A stretch of DNA of 64,000 bases from Strigamia acuminata. Taxonomy: Eukaryota > Arthropoda > Chilopoda > Geophilomorpha > Linotaeniidae. The notes under the pieces are model-generated. The model was not told where the DNA came from, did no database searches, and saw only the letters and a program-made list of their open reading frames with translations. This document shows, in pieces, positions 9,947 to 38,146 of the stretch; position 1 is the stretch's first letter, and each line of letters opens with the position of its first letter. Location: assembly GCA_949358305.1 (NCBI GenBank), contig OX442315.1:24020427-24084426 (forward strand), given 5' to 3'. The position numbers and the translations under genes were made by a program.

Positions 9947-12898
9947 TGTTTTATTTTATATTTATATTTTTTATTTTTGTTTTTATTTACCTGTGCTGCA
10001 ATGGCGATTTTGTTTCGAATTTTGTCGATAGTGCTGAACATAATTTGACCTGGGGGTAGATTACTAGGCAGCCGATCGAGTTGGGTGATGGTTGAAAGCG
10101 AGTCTGCCTCTTGCACGAGCAAAGTGTGATGCTGAGAGATGTCGGTCGGTTCGTGTTTGTCCGCGCTTTCTGCATCCGCTTGCACAGGTATGGCACCTGC
10201 CTTGTGGTCGGCCATGTGAGTAATGAAGTTCTCTTTCTTGATTGTTCGGAAGGCGCATAAACTGCAACTATACATGAGTCCCTCGTCTTGGCCGGGATGT
10301 TTGTTCTTTAAGTGTGTTTTGTATGTACTCGATTGGATGCAAGCGTAAGGACAGAAAGGGCACTTGTACGGTTTTTCCCCCGAGTGGCGCATCTTGTGTC
10401 GTCGTAAGGAATTGTGGTCTGCAGTCCTGTAAGCGCAGAAGTTGCATGAAAACGGTTTTTCTCCCGTGTGTTGCCGCATGTGCATTTTCAGGGTGCTGCG
10501 ACAGGATGCTGCGTAGCCGCAGTAGTTGCACAGGAACGGGCGTAGCTTGTTGTGCACGGTGTCTTTATGCACTCGCAACATCCTCTTGTCCGAAAAGAAG
10601 CGATGGCAAACATCACATTCGCCACTTCGAAATGACCGCTGTCGTCTTTTATCCAAATGTATCACCTACAATAGATTAAATACTTTAAAAACGATTCAAA
10701 TTTGAACAAATTATTTCGTCTCACTTTATGATTGCGCAACTGTTTGCTCGTTTTGAAACCTTTGCCGCAATTATCACATAAAAATGGACGTTCTTCGCTA
10801 TGAATCCGCTTGTGCATGTTCACCAATTTACTTAGACTAAGAAAAAATAAAAATATTAATCATTTTTTACAAGTAAAAAATAACAAGTTTTCGACTAATC
10901 ACCTGTAGGTTTTATAGCTGCATTGATCGCACGCGTACAGCTCCATATCAATAACGTGGATTCTCCACAAATGAACGCTTATGTTCCTCCAATGGTCGAA
11001 TTTATCGTGGCATTCGGGACACGTGAACCCAGCGACACCTTTCACGTGACAACGGCGATGATAGTCTAAATTGTCGATAGATTTCATCCGAATGGCGCAG
11101 TCGTCCACTTCGCACCTAAAAATACACCGATATTAGTACAAAAAAAAATTTAAAAAAAATGGCTAAAATTTCACCTGTAACCCAATTCATCTTCCACTTT
11201 TATTTTTGGATTTTTCCGACGCAATGCAGTAATGCCCGTATTCTTGGAGCCTTTCGGACGCCCTCTCTTCTTGAGCGGACTGTTGGCCTTGTCCGTAACG
11301 GCGCCTTGTTTTTCTTTTTGCAAAGATTCGTTTTCGTTTTTCGACTGCGTTACCTTCTTTTTGTTCGAACTTTCATCATGAGACGAATCGGACGATTGCA
11401 TTTTGCGAGGCACTTTTTGTTTTCGCCTCGTATTTAATTCTCGACCGACATAGTCAGCATCGTCGTCCACTTTGCGTCTTCGCTGGCGTCGCTTTTTGCT
11501 CTGAGTTTGCTCGTTCGATACCTTCTGCACCGCCAATCCGTCGCATTTCACCTGGTGCTCATTCACCACGTGTTCCCCGCACGCTTGAAAATTATCAAAT
11601 TCCTTGTCGCATCGATTACAGACAAACTTTTCCGTGTCATTCGATTGAATTTGCTTAATAACCATCGCCGATTCGTCGTAGTCACTGTTTTCCGACGTGT
11701 CGGCGTCCACACCGGACCCATAATTATCGCCTTCCTCCGAATTCGGTTGACACATCTGAGTGTGATCACTTTGCACGTGTTCTTGGACTCCATTTTTACT
11801 TAGACTTATAAACGGACAAAGTCTGCATTTGTAACATTCCACGGTTTCAACAAAACCTTCCAGTTTGGTCTCGTAGCCAACTTGTCTGCTCGTTTCGGCC
11901 TCGGATGTACTGTGGATAGGAACTGGAGACATGTGAGGTTGGCGGGCAATTTCTAAGTTATCACTCAACGAGATTTCTTTTGGATTTGGAAAACTGTTAT
12001 CTGGCGTGTGACGTTTTATCTCACTTTCAGATCGGATGATAGGTATTTGAACAGTTGCCGTTGAAAGAGATATTTCACCGTTCGAATCTTGGTAGACGAT
12101 TTCCGCCTGCAAATGCGATGGAACGCTGTGCAGCTCCATGTTCTCCACTTGGTTCGCATTTCTCAACTCGATAAGCGAAACTTGCGACGAATTAAAAGCC
12201 GACGAATCTTCGTGGCCCAAATGAGCACAAGTGTCGGTGGTGTTTCCTTTCACCGATGCCAGAGCACTGCAACTATTTAATTGTGAAGGCGAAATTCTAT
12301 AAATAGCGTTCGGGCCGCCACCCTTTGTGACGAGCATTTCTTGACATGTTAATTCATTTTCCGATTTCCTTTCGTCTTCGTGACAAGTTTGCAGATCGGT
12401 GGGCGAACTGAGCGTAGAACAACCGAGTGATGACGCTTCAACGTGAATGGTTTCGTCGGATGGATGAAAGTTGTTCTGGGGTAAGCAAACTTGCACCAAG
12501 TCGGAATCACTGCTGGTGGGGCAGGTTAAGGACTGGACACCTAAACCATGGAATGACGTCTAAATTGAAAAATTAAAAAAATTAAGATTAAAAATTAAAA
12601 AAAAATTGATAATTTTTGAAGTTACGTGAGGAAGAACAGGAGTTGCTGTGAACCACAAAGTAGGTAGTTGGTGTTCCGCTTGGGATACAGCTTGCAATTC
12701 TACTTGGAATGCTGATCGAGAGTTTAAACAATTATTTTGGCCTAAATCGGCCAATTGGGCAAGAGCGAGGTCTTCTTTTGAAAGTTGTGAGTTGGCAAGA
12801 AATGCTGCGTTTGTGTCTAAATTTACTGTTTCGTTCGATTCTTTCTGCTCCATATTCGATGCATCGACACTGAAGTCTGTCACGTTGCTGTTGTCCAT
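9943..12898 (-). CDS. C2H2 zinc-finger protein with AT-hook
   Basis: Probable nuclear DNA-binding protein. Exons on the minus strand are 12898-12626, 12559-11175, 11115-10903, 10836-10725 and 10665-9943 (901 residues if read to TAG 9943-9945). The N-terminal part is acidic and Ser/Thr/Gln-rich without domains. There are eleven C2H2-like fingers: two in exon 2 (CYKCRLCPF and FVCNRCDKEF) and nine in tandem from exon 3 to exon 5, with TGEKP-type linkers (HTGEKPFSC, HSGEKPYKC). A basic segment (KKRRQRRRK) and an AT-hook (RGRPKGSKN, about 11250-11280) lie between the two finger groups. CAG|GTAAAT at 9991/9990 is a good donor, so the real C-terminus might be encoded elsewhere and the last 16 codons (a Lys/Asn-rich tail) might be intron. 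I cannot name an ortholog. Confidence 0.8.
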
Positions 12899-13537
12899 TA
12901 TTTTGTCCAAATTCAATCCGATTTATAATTTTCTCTAGTGAAATGAAAATGGAAAAAAATATATAAAAAAAAAGTAAATAATTTTTCAAACATTGTTTTA
13001 TTTTATTTTTAATTGAGTGCAGTTTAATGTTTATTAATTTTTTTCATTATAATGACATTTTGTTGATTTGTTTATTTATTTTGATAAGTTAACAATCATC
13101 CAGCACCGTAGCAATTTATTAAAGGAAAAATCTACGAAGAAATTGCTGCAATTTTTAGCGATTACAATATGTAATCACCTTTAAGACGGAAATGAGAAAA
13201 GTAATTCAATACGTGGAATTTAGAACAAACGCTGAAAATTTGGTTTTGGTTGTTCCGTCAAAAGAACAAAAATAGGAATTATTAGTTGTACAGACAAATA
13301 TGGCCTCTCTCCCCGGTCCCCATTTATGTCACATATGCTATACAATGAACTTGAGCTTTTGATCCTGGACAGAGGCTAATTCAAAAACAACTTTCTTCAA
13401 CTTAAATGTGTAAAACTCAAAACAGGGCGATAAAACCACTAGCGAAAATTAAATTGCAGCTTGGGCGTCTAGATTATTGGTATCAAGCAATGATTTGCTC
13501 CAAATGTATTGAGAAATAAGACACAAACACACTCACC

Positions 13538-13560
13538 AGGAGTCGGCCATGATGATATCC
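13538..13560 (-). other. Possible 5' untranslated exon of the zinc-finger gene
   Basis: On the minus strand, an ATG (13550-13548) is followed after 13 nt by the strong donor TG|GTGAGT (13537/13536). A matching acceptor TTTCACTAG lies just before 12934, upstream of the zinc-finger ATG. Spliced together, the small ATG would open a four-codon upstream ORF ending at a TGA across the junction. The upstream limit of the exon is unknown. Evidence is splice consensus only. Confidence 0.3.
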
Positions 13561-14877
13561 TCCGCGTCAGCCCCAATTGCCGCTCATGGCGCGCAAGTAA
13601 TAACATAGAACATGGAGTTATGCATACAAAACCTCAATCAGTAATAATTAGTCTACCATGCATTTCCTTTTTTTATATAAAGGACTAAGGGGAAACGTAA
13701 TTCGCATTTTCGAGCGAAATCCAATTGTTTTTCTCGAAACTGGAAGGAGATTAGGTTGGGGAAGAATATGTGAGCGGGAAATTTAAGTTTCTACTATTTA
13801 TCTTTATTAAATTGCTATTTATTTTGATATTTTCTAATATTTACGAACGATTATCTCTTTCTCATTCCAAAAAAGTGAAATAAAATATTTTAATAAAATA
13901 ATTTTATTTATTTATTAAATCTGCTATTAATTTCTAGCACTAGATTACGAAACAAGATTGTGATAAACTACATTGAGCAAAACATTGTGAAATTCCCCAA
14001 AAAAATTACTGAAAATAAAGAGAATGGGAGAATAGTGCAGCACTTCCGACAAATAAAACAAGGCCCATCGCCCATCATGCGAGGTTATTAGACCAAGCCG
14101 GCACTAAGGATTAATTTGTTGTTAAAAAGCATGTCATTTTGAATCCGGAAGAGGCGCTGTTGTGCGGTTTAACATCTTCACCAGTCTACGTCACCGACTT
14201 AGAAGAATAGTACCTGCTCTGTGATTGGTCGAAATCTGAGCCATTATTAAACATTAATCATTTAAATTTTATTAATACAAGTGTAATTTCTCTCTTGTTT
14301 TCGATTCGAACCCTAAAGGAAAGCATTTCCAGCCTAAAAACACATCTCGTTCCCACATCAAACTTCATTCGGGTAAAAATCTTGCAAATTTTCGTTCTTT
14401 TGGCAGACCATTATCAACCAATCAGAATCCAGCTAAGATACGTTGTGCTCATTTACGCTAGAGGCACGATGTTAACCGTGAACGGGAACGCTGACTAAAC
14501 TTGCAGAATTATTCCAGCATAGGCTTTTCACTAGGAAAAATTATTGATGTAAGTACAATCTTAAGTTTGGTGTAATGATCGTGAAGTTATTGATGTATTG
14601 AGGACGATGTTGTGGCAGTTGAGAGATGGCTCCAAGCCCAGGGATATTGCCCTGTTTCGATCGGCTTTTGACCGTGGCTGCTGCACAAAATCATCATCAA
14701 AAGAGATCCCAAATGGCGTTCAAAGAAAACTTGAGTTCATTGTTCTCGTTTACCAATTTGTTATTAATCGACTGTTCCAGTCGCCATTATATTAATATGT
14801 GGAATATAAGTAAAATTTTGAGTTGAAATTCGTCATGAATGGTGTACGCGAATATTTGCAATTCGGCTTACTAAGGT

Positions 14878-14914
14878 TGATGGATGGATGGATGGATGGT
14901 TGGATGGATGGATT
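14878..14914 (+). repeat. (TGGA)n microsatellite
   Basis: About nine near-perfect TGGA units with one imperfect unit (TGGT) in the middle, in the intergenic region upstream of kismet. Confidence 0.9.
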
Positions 14915-15005
14915 TAGCGTTGGCAAAAGTTGAACCAGTTTTTTAAATATTCATATTATTTCACTTGATAGCGTTTCAGTGCTTTTGCAACAAACATTAA
15001 GCCGC

Positions 15006-15015
15006 TTTTTTTTTT

Positions 15016-15047
<32 letters not shown>

Positions 15048-15052
15048 TTTTT
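15006..15052 (+). repeat. Poly-T tract
   Basis: Two long T runs separated by a single C at 15028. They may be error-prone in assembly. An (ATTT)n stretch follows near 15262-15292. Confidence 0.9.
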
Positions 15053-15740
15053 AGATTTAATTTTTAATGATTTAAGTAATTAAGTGTGACCTAAAATTGA
15101 TAAATGTCGTTCATCATAAACAAGGAAATGATTTTTTCTTTTTTAATTTTTGGATTAATTTTTTATAATTTGCGTATTGAAATTGCGGAGTGAATTTTGA
15201 TTCTAATAATAAATTTCCGCACGCTTGTTGCTGTTTCTAGTAAAAGCGATTTATTTTTGTTTCTATTTATTTATTTATTTATTTATTTATTTTTTGCGGC
15301 AAGACTGTAGTGAATTTATTACTTGTTGAATTCTGTGGAACCGATTTGTGTGAATTTTAGGATCAAGTAATATGGCTCGAATGACATGAAAACGATGGTC
15401 TTCAAAAACTGGTGGTTGCCTAGAGGGAGAAGCTGTACAGGCTAATGGTTCGTTCGTATCAAGTCGACATAAGCGTATGGCTTTTCCCCTAGGAGACTAT
15501 GCCAATTTCGTCGTTTTGAGAAGACATTTCACAATGAATGAAGGATTCACACACAAAATTTTAAAATTAAAACAAAAAAAAAAGTTGATGCAGTGTATTT
15601 TCAAGCCTATTTTCTTTGGAAATGTTTTTAACGAGTGGATTTTTACCGTTTTAGGTGCGTATAACAAATAATCAAGTATGTTTGGATGATTATGACAGCC
15701 GAGGTTTTGTAACGTGGAGCAAGCACCACCTGCTTGTAAG

Positions 15741-31044
<15,304 letters not shown>

Positions 31045-32870
31045 AATGAACAGCACATTTACAGACAACAACATTTCTTCTTCCTACGAACAACACAGTT
31101 TACACGTTGAACCTGATGAGATATCATTGATAGTTTATCATGTGAAGATGTTTCTTAAAAAAAAGTGGTGGAGGAAATGAAAAAAAAAATTTGTTTATTG
31201 GTCAACAAACGGGTCACTGCCTCCTCCTTTCTCCTACTCCTCCTAATCCTGTCCACACCCTACGTAAACATAAGCTTTCAATTGTAATTTTATGCCGGAA
31301 CAAATTTTTATGAAGAAGTAGCAGCGAATGATGACATTCCCGTTTAGAAAGAATGCGTGTCGTGTGATGTTTTTCTTTTGTTTTGTACAGACTAACTTTT
31401 CATGTGTACTTACGAGTATTGTATATATATATATTAATTAATTACTATTCACATCAGCCGATTGATCTGTAGAATGGAGGTTTTTAGACCCGACTAATTC
31501 GTTTTCTCTTGGTTTTTATTTCGTTTCGATATAATTAAGTCGTGTCGTTTTGTAAATACCTGAAAGAACCACATGACCAACTGCTGGTTGGTGGGTTACG
31601 TTACCGCTAGTTATGGTTTCTGGCTATCCCAAATATTATTTTTTGTTTGTCTGCATTTGTAGCTTTGTGTGTTTCGGGGCTGTTGAACCATTTGTGCATG
31701 CGTTTTATTTTTATTTTTTTGTCTCCATTGGAAAAGCGTTTTGAGGTTGCATGGGATTTTTTAAATGTGACAAATTACAAACTATTTATAAATTAGGACC
31801 TTCGAAAAAAGAAAATAACAAAAAAGAAATGTATTAATTGGGTGGTGTAATTTTTCCTAAGAGTCGTCCTGTATACCAATATTACCATATTTTTAGAAAC
31901 TCGACTCTTGATATCTTTTTATTTTTATTTATAATTTTTGTCTTGTCTTTGGAAAAGGCCAACACGTTTTTACAGGTTTTTTAATTGGTAGCTTTTTGTT
32001 TGCAATAACATGAAATCATAGAATGACGATGATGTAGAGAGTCAGCGTGTTTCGTTAAAAGCAGAAACAGAAAAAATCAAGTGTTGAAATAACGAAATTA
32101 TTTTGGTTAATTTTTTTTGTTTTTGTTACTGTTAGGACAAAACATGCTGACTCTTGTTATTATTGTTTGATTTGACAAATACATCGTTCGATGTAGTACA
32201 GTATTTTGCCTTTATTTACTTATTTACTTATTTTTTAAATTTTATTTTCGAGTATTTTTTGTTCGTTTAAATCAAAGAAAGAAATACAGATCTTCCACGC
32301 AAAGCAAAATCAGCTTAAATCTTCCATGGTTAGAAACAAAAATGTTTATTTTGATTTTGATCTCATGCATTGATTAAAAATTATGAAATTTGTCGTTTAT
32401 CACTAATCCAAGGTAGTAACTTAATATTTTCGTTTTGTGAGACATTGCTAAGGTGTTGTCTTAGCTAAGTTGCGTTGGTGGAGGCCCTCCTGCGTAAGTT
32501 AAGTAGTGAGTGTAATTTGGAGATTGTGCTAACCCACGAACTCATGTTTTCTTTTGTATTTTTGTGTCTTATTTATTTTTTTCTTGCATAAATTATTTGC
32601 ACTAAGAACCATTATTAAGAAATGAAGCAGTCCACTAAAAACACATCATACAAAGTGTGCTTTGAATCTGTTTGTATTTATTTACTCTCTGGAAGTTGCA
32701 GATGATTATTTTTATTAAACTACGGCGTTGGTCTACAATTAATAAAAATATTTTGTTTTTTCTTTAAAACATTTTGTGTACAGGTGCACTGTGATAGTTG
32801 CTAGTACTATGATGGTTGAATATTTTTTTTCTTCCGCAATTATGAATAAATTTTTATTAAAGAAGAACTG
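31045..32870 (+). other. Kismet 3' UTR with poly(A) signal
   Basis: About 1.8 kb without ORFs after the kismet stop codon. It is T-rich with several ATTTA/TTATTTATT-like stretches. The strongest poly(A) signal is AATAAA at 32845-32850, followed by a T-rich downstream segment. The region 32871-33302 beyond it is intergenic and carries the Rb promoter. Confidence 0.55.
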
Positions 32871-33221
32871 GTGTCGCTTTATTTGTCTTTGTTCCCTTCG
32901 AAACTACAATCAAACTAATTTAATTATGAAATTGAACGATTAAAAATACATCTACGTATAGTGAAAGTGCGAAGTGAAGTGATCTTAGGCGCCACTCAGT
33001 AATTGTGTTAGAATGGCGAACGGATCCGCCACATTTCCTAACTTCGGCTAAAATTTGGTATTAAAACCGCATTCATTCCGCATGGATCACTCAAAAAAAT
33101 TAAATATTTAAGATACAATAGTTCGCCATCACTGATTACACAAGTAGGTCAGATAAAGGAAGATAATTAGAGAACTCTTTTTAAAAGCGGATTATGACGT
33201 AGCACGAGGCGCGCGATAGGT

Positions 33222-33229
33222 TTTCCCGC
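33222..33229 (+). promoter_or_regulatory. E2F/DP consensus site upstream of the Rb-family gene
   Basis: TTTCCCGC (within TTTTCCCGCC, 33221-33230) is a perfect E2F/DP half-site match, 74 bp upstream of the pocket-protein ATG (33303). A TGACGT motif lies at 33195-33200. Vertebrate RB1 and RBL1 promoters are E2F-regulated, so autoregulation is a natural inference. Confidence 0.6.
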
Positions 33230-33302
33230 CACAGCAGTCTCTCTTCGCCTTGTTATCGATACAAGCAGCAGCCATTGTTTGAACATTAATAATCGGTCAA
33301 AA

Positions 33303-36300
33303 ATGGGTTTATATGATGACAGCGATGAAGATATCGAACGTAGGTATCAGAATTTATGTGCGGATCTTAACATGGACAAAAATACGACGGTAGATGCATG
33401 GCAATCGTACGAGAAAATAAATATGAATTACACTTTAGAGGTGGGTAATTAGCGATTCCTACAAGCCTAATCTGAACCTCCAAAACAATTTATTTTCCAT
33501 GAACTTCAGGGCGATCTTTTGCATTGGTTGGCGTGTGCCCTTTATGTTTCGTGTCGAAGCAGTAGTGTGCCAACGGTAGGGAAATCTGGAGCCGTCATCG
33601 AAGGCAATTGCGTTTCGTTAACGAGACTTTTGCGATCATGCAATCTGAGGTACGAACGAGAACAAGCGTGGACTTGAACTTGACGATTTTTATTTTTAAC
33701 CTTTGATCTGTTTGTTTTTGTTTTAATAGCTTGATTCAGTTTTTTAATAAAATGAAGAAGTGGCAGGATATGGCTAATCTGTCACAAGATTTCCGAAATA
33801 AAGTCGATCGCTTGGAACGGAATTTTGCTGTTTCCACCGTCATTTTTAAGAAGTTTAGGCCAATTTACTTGGACATTTTCAAAGAACCAACCCAAGTAGC
33901 AACTAAAGTTTCACGTGGACGAAAGCCAAGGTATAGGAAATGAATAATGACTCAACGTTGTATTAGTATTCATAAAGTGGTGTTTTCAGACGCACCCTGT
34001 GCTCATCAGCTGATGTATTTTCATTTTGTTGGACCTTATTTGTTCAAGTGAAAGGTTTTTTTTATACAAATATGATTATCCAGGGCTGTAAACTATACGA
34101 AACTTTTTTTTAAAGGAAATTTTCCTGCTATAAGCGATGATTTGGTTAACTCGTACCATTTGCTTCTATCCTGTATCGATCTAATATACTCAAATGCAAT
34201 ATTGGCGGATCGACGAGATATCTTAAATCCGAAATTTGAGGGTAAATAATAATTATTTTTAAATAAATATAGATTTACCTAAGTATTTATATTATTTTGC
34301 AGGATTGCCAGCTAACTTTGATGCTCGCGATTATCAACCTTTATCTGAACCACCTTGCATAATTGATCCGTTATGCAAAGCACACGATGGGCTTTTTCTC
34401 GAAGCTAAGGGAATTAAAGAACATTGGTGGAAACCTTACATTCAAAGATTATTTGAGAAAAAGGTTTCTATTTAACACATTTGGGGGTGAAATGAAAGTA
34501 GTACTCTTTCTAACTGTTAACTTTTTATCAGACTTTAAAGGGAAAAGTAGAAACAATGTCTGGGCTTCTTGATCTTGGCAACTTCGAAGCCAATAGGTAA
34601 ATAAATAACCAGAATTTAAAAAACCAATAACAAAGTTAATTAATTGTTGATTTTGCCTTTTTTTTACACCAACAGCAAAGCAGTAAATCGAACGTACGAA
34701 GAATATGTACTAAACGTAGGTGATTTTGACGAAAGGATTTTTTTTGGCGAGGACGCGAACGTGGAAATTGGAGCGCCTTCAAAGTTACCGCCCGGTGATC
34801 TGGCTGCGAGGATGCAAGTTAAACGCAATTTACAGCAGCATTTGGAAAATGTAACTACTAACGAATCAAAAGAGTGCGTTTTTTTTTTAAAAATCTGCAA
34901 TAATTCATTTAGACAAATTCTTTGACGCCATCAACACCTTTGACTGGAAGAAGATATTTAACAGCGAAAGACACTGCTAGCGTCACACCCGTTTCCACAG
35001 CGACACAAAGTGTTAGCAAACTGCAAGCTCTTTTATCGGGCAGAAAGACAACGCCCAGTGACTCACTCCTCGAAATTTTTAGGTAGCAATGAATTAACAA
35101 TAGTAAAGACATTGGTGATCATAAATATTTTTTCAGGTCTTGTAAAAAAGATCCTGGTGATGCCATCACCGCTAGAGTAAAGGAAATGGGTATTACATTC
35201 TGTACGCAGTATGCTCAGGTAAATTATTCAATAATTATTAAGTGTAGGTGATTTTTTACTTAATATTTTTACAGCCGTCAGACGACCATCCGGGATCACA
35301 AATAGATTTTGCTAAGAAGCGTTTGCAGTTAGGAGAAAGTCTTTATTACAAAGCTTTGGAAAACATCATGGTAGCGGAGAAAAAGAGGGTGCCTAGCAAT
35401 TTTGATTTCACCGTAAGTATTTGTTTGTTTAGTTTCTGCAATAGTGCTAAATTTAATCTTCGTTTATCCATTTAGGCGCTTTTGGATCAAGAATATTTTC
35501 ATCGTGCGTTGTTTGCGTGCTGTCTTGAAATTGTGATTTTTTCGTATAATTCACAAAGGTTGGTTAGATTAGAGTGGTTCATGTTTTTTTATTTGGTTTA
35601 CTTTATCATTGTTTATTATTATTCTAAGAATTTTTCCGTGGATCATTGAAGTATTCAATTTAGAGCCGTATTACTTCTATAAAGTGATAGAACTTCTTAT
35701 TCGTGCTGAGGATGGTTTATCTCGTGATGTTGTCAAACATTTAAATTTGGTATTTATATTATTTTTAATTTCTAATTTTTGGGTGGTTAATATAAATTTT
35801 TTATTTTTATTTTTTTTTTTAGATTGAGGAACAAATATTAGAAAATCTTGCATGGAAAAACGATTCTCCTTTATGGGAAAAAATTAAGGAATCAGAGGTT
35901 CCACCTTGTGAAGAGGTTTTTTATGATTTTATTATGATTGGTGTTGTAATCTTACTTTTTTTTAATTATAAGGTCTTATTGCCTAATCAAATGGAAAATG
36001 TGCAACCAGTCCATTTATTATCCTCACCTATTCCGCACCCCACTGTTCGTCGTCTGGCAAATGCAGAGCGAAGTAAAGCACAGACTAAAATTGTTTATTT
36101 GATTAAACTTGGTGAAACAGAAAGTGTTGTTGACAACTTAGTGCCTGATCAATCTCCTTTGGCGCCACCTGCTACCGAGTGTTTTAATTCACCAGCAGCT
36201 ACTGCAAAACGCCGCCTTTTTGTCCCCAATGCGTCAAACGGGGTTGCTATTTCTATTGACAATAAAAGTAACACTGAACCTGATCAAAGTAAAAGTAAGG

Positions 36301-37814
36301 AATCTGATGAATTTGAAACGAACAATTGAATTAATTGTGGCTGTAATTGCAGGTACAATTGCAACGTCTAAACAGTGTGCCTCGAAAATACAAAAGCCAA
36401 AAAAGACAGGATCTCTCGGACTCTTTTTCCGTAAAGTATGTACACAAACGCTCGATAAGATGTTTTTTTGTATCAAGTTTTTATAAATATTTTTTTTTTA
36501 TTCTTTAGTTTTATTATTTGGCAAGTGTTCGGCTGAGGGATTTGTGTGAACGCCTTAAAATCACCGATGAAGAACTTCAACGCAAAATGTGGACATGTTT
36601 TGAGTATTCTATTATTTATAATACAAATTTGATGATGGATCGTCATTTGGATCAAATGATTATGTGCGCTGTCTACGTGATGGCTAAAGTGAGTTTAATT
36701 ATATGATTTTCATTCTTGGCTATCAGTTGACATTTTTATATTTTTAGGTGTCCGATAAAGATCAGCCGTTTCAGGAGATCATGCGATGTTATCGAATGCA
36801 ACCTCAAGCAGCCAGCCACGTAATTTATTGTGTAATTTTATTGTTGAATTGTATAAGCTTACGGAGCGATTTCTACAGGTATATCGTAGCGTGTTGCTGT
36901 GTACCAGAAAAAGGCGTCATTCTGGCAGTAGTGATGGTAGTAAAACCGGTGCATCAGGATCGAATTCTCCCGTTTCTCTTGATCGAGAGGATGATCGAGG
37001 TATAAATAGCAATGTTAACACGGTAAATGTGTTGTAATACAATTATGTATTACATTTTAGATGAAAAGCGAAAGGAACGATTGATGATTCGTTCGTCGAG
37101 CACGTTGCCTTTACCGCATCCAAGCAGCCAGCCGCCAACACCAACGCGACTCGCTGGCACTGGTTCTAGTTTTGAATCTGAAGATAGGGGGGATTTAGTG
37201 AAGTTTTACAACACGGTTAGTTGTTCGAAGTTTAAAAACCAAAAAAGTAGAGTCTAATTTTGTTTTTTGACGTCTGGTTTGTAGATTTACGTTCAGAAAT
37301 TGCAATCGTTTGTTTTGAAATTCTCCTCCGTCAACATAAATAAGAAGGTACAAAAAACATTAGATCTTTTATTTTTTATTTTTTATTATTTAAATTTTAT
37401 TGTGCAGATCGACTCGCCACCCCTCTCTCCGTTGCCCATGTTAAAAGCTTACCCAACGTCGCCAAGACGCAGAGTAACAACTTCACATTCTGTTTTCATT
37501 TCGCCGTTGAAAGCCAGTCATGTTTCGTCACCTCCAAATCGGCCCCTATCGTACAGTTTTAGCCGTAGCCCTGCTGATGTAAGTTACATTTAACGAGAGT
37601 TAGTGCAGGTTAGATAATTCGAATTTTCTTTCATTAGGATTTGCGGGCTATTAACATTATGCTGCGACGAGGTGAACGGAAGATCGGCAAGAAAATTTTG
37701 CAAGATGATAGTGATTGCGAGAGCCCGAGTAAGCGCCCATGCCCCGATTTGGCGCTTCGTAAGATTCAAAATGTTATTACCGAAAGACAAGTTGCTGGTG
37801 TGAGTCTTGAATGA
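33303..37814 (+). CDS. Rbf: Retinoblastoma-family pocket protein (RBL/Rbf type)
   Basis: Transcriptional corepressor that binds E2F/DP and controls S-phase entry. 23 exons: 33303-33440, 33510-33649, 33730-33930, 33990-34054, 34116-34241, 34303-34463, 34532-34596, 34676-34850, 34913-35082, 35137-35218, 35275-35412, 35476-35558, 35629-35749, 35823-35915, 35973-36294, 36353-36435, 36509-36688, 36748-36819, 36879-36999, 37061-37215, 37285-37347, 37408-37578, 37638-37814 (1033 residues). The N-terminal cyclin-like part comes first. Pocket A follows (from TPVSTATQSVSKLQALL; FHRALFACCLEIVIF is typical), then a long spacer (about residues 586-720) and pocket B (LASVRLRDLCERL to MRCYRMQPQAASHVYRSVLL). 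The C-terminal region has SPRRRVTTSHSVFISP, the Rb-family SPRR...HxVYISP motif. The length fits p107/p130/Rbf better than RB1. Confidence 0.94.
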
Positions 37815-38140
37815 ACGTATTTTCAAATTTCTTACGCTATTTCATCATGTATGTTTGTTTTTTTGATTGGGTCTTACTCTTTTATCATGTGATTGCATAT
37901 TTTTATTTTTTTGTTATAATGATCACTGTTAAAACACTATGTTCGCTTTTGTTTGGCAATTGGAATAGAATTTTTGCTAGTCAATAGAATTGTGAAACTT
38001 GTAAAGAAAGTGAGTTATTTTCTATATAATTAGTTAGTACACTTAAAAACGTCGTTTTTTTTTTAATCGAATGATTTACACGAAAATGTAAAGTTAAAAA
38101 AAAATTGGGCAATTAAAAGAATTTTAATCAATTTGTTATA
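37815..38140. other. Convergent intergenic region Rb/POP4
   Basis: AT-rich sequence holding the two facing 3' ends. No ORF or element was seen. Confidence 0.5.
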
Positions 38141-38146
38141 TTTATT
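38141..38146 (-). promoter_or_regulatory. Poly(A) signal abutting the POP4 stop codon
   Basis: On the minus strand the stop codon TAG (38149-38147) is directly followed by AATAAA (38146-38141). The 3' UTR would be only about 15-30 nt. Confidence 0.55.

Larger units (their letters stand above)
12935..15740. other. Divergent intergenic region and kismet leader
   Basis: About 2.8 kb separate the zinc-finger gene (-) from the kismet gene (+). It must hold both promoters and the kismet 5' UTR, whose last acceptor is probably GACAG near 15690. It contains simple repeats (listed separately) but no convincing coding exon besides the small putative leader exon at 13538. No mobile element was recognised. 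Confidence 0.5.

Noticed and set aside
10314-10679. A 121-codon + strand ORF rich in Cys and Arg
   Set aside because: It is the complement of the zinc-finger array; the cysteines are an artefact of the finger codons.
14295-14826. Short overlapping + strand ORFs in the intergenic region before kismet
   Set aside because: They lack splice signals, family resemblance or biased composition. They are of a length expected by chance.
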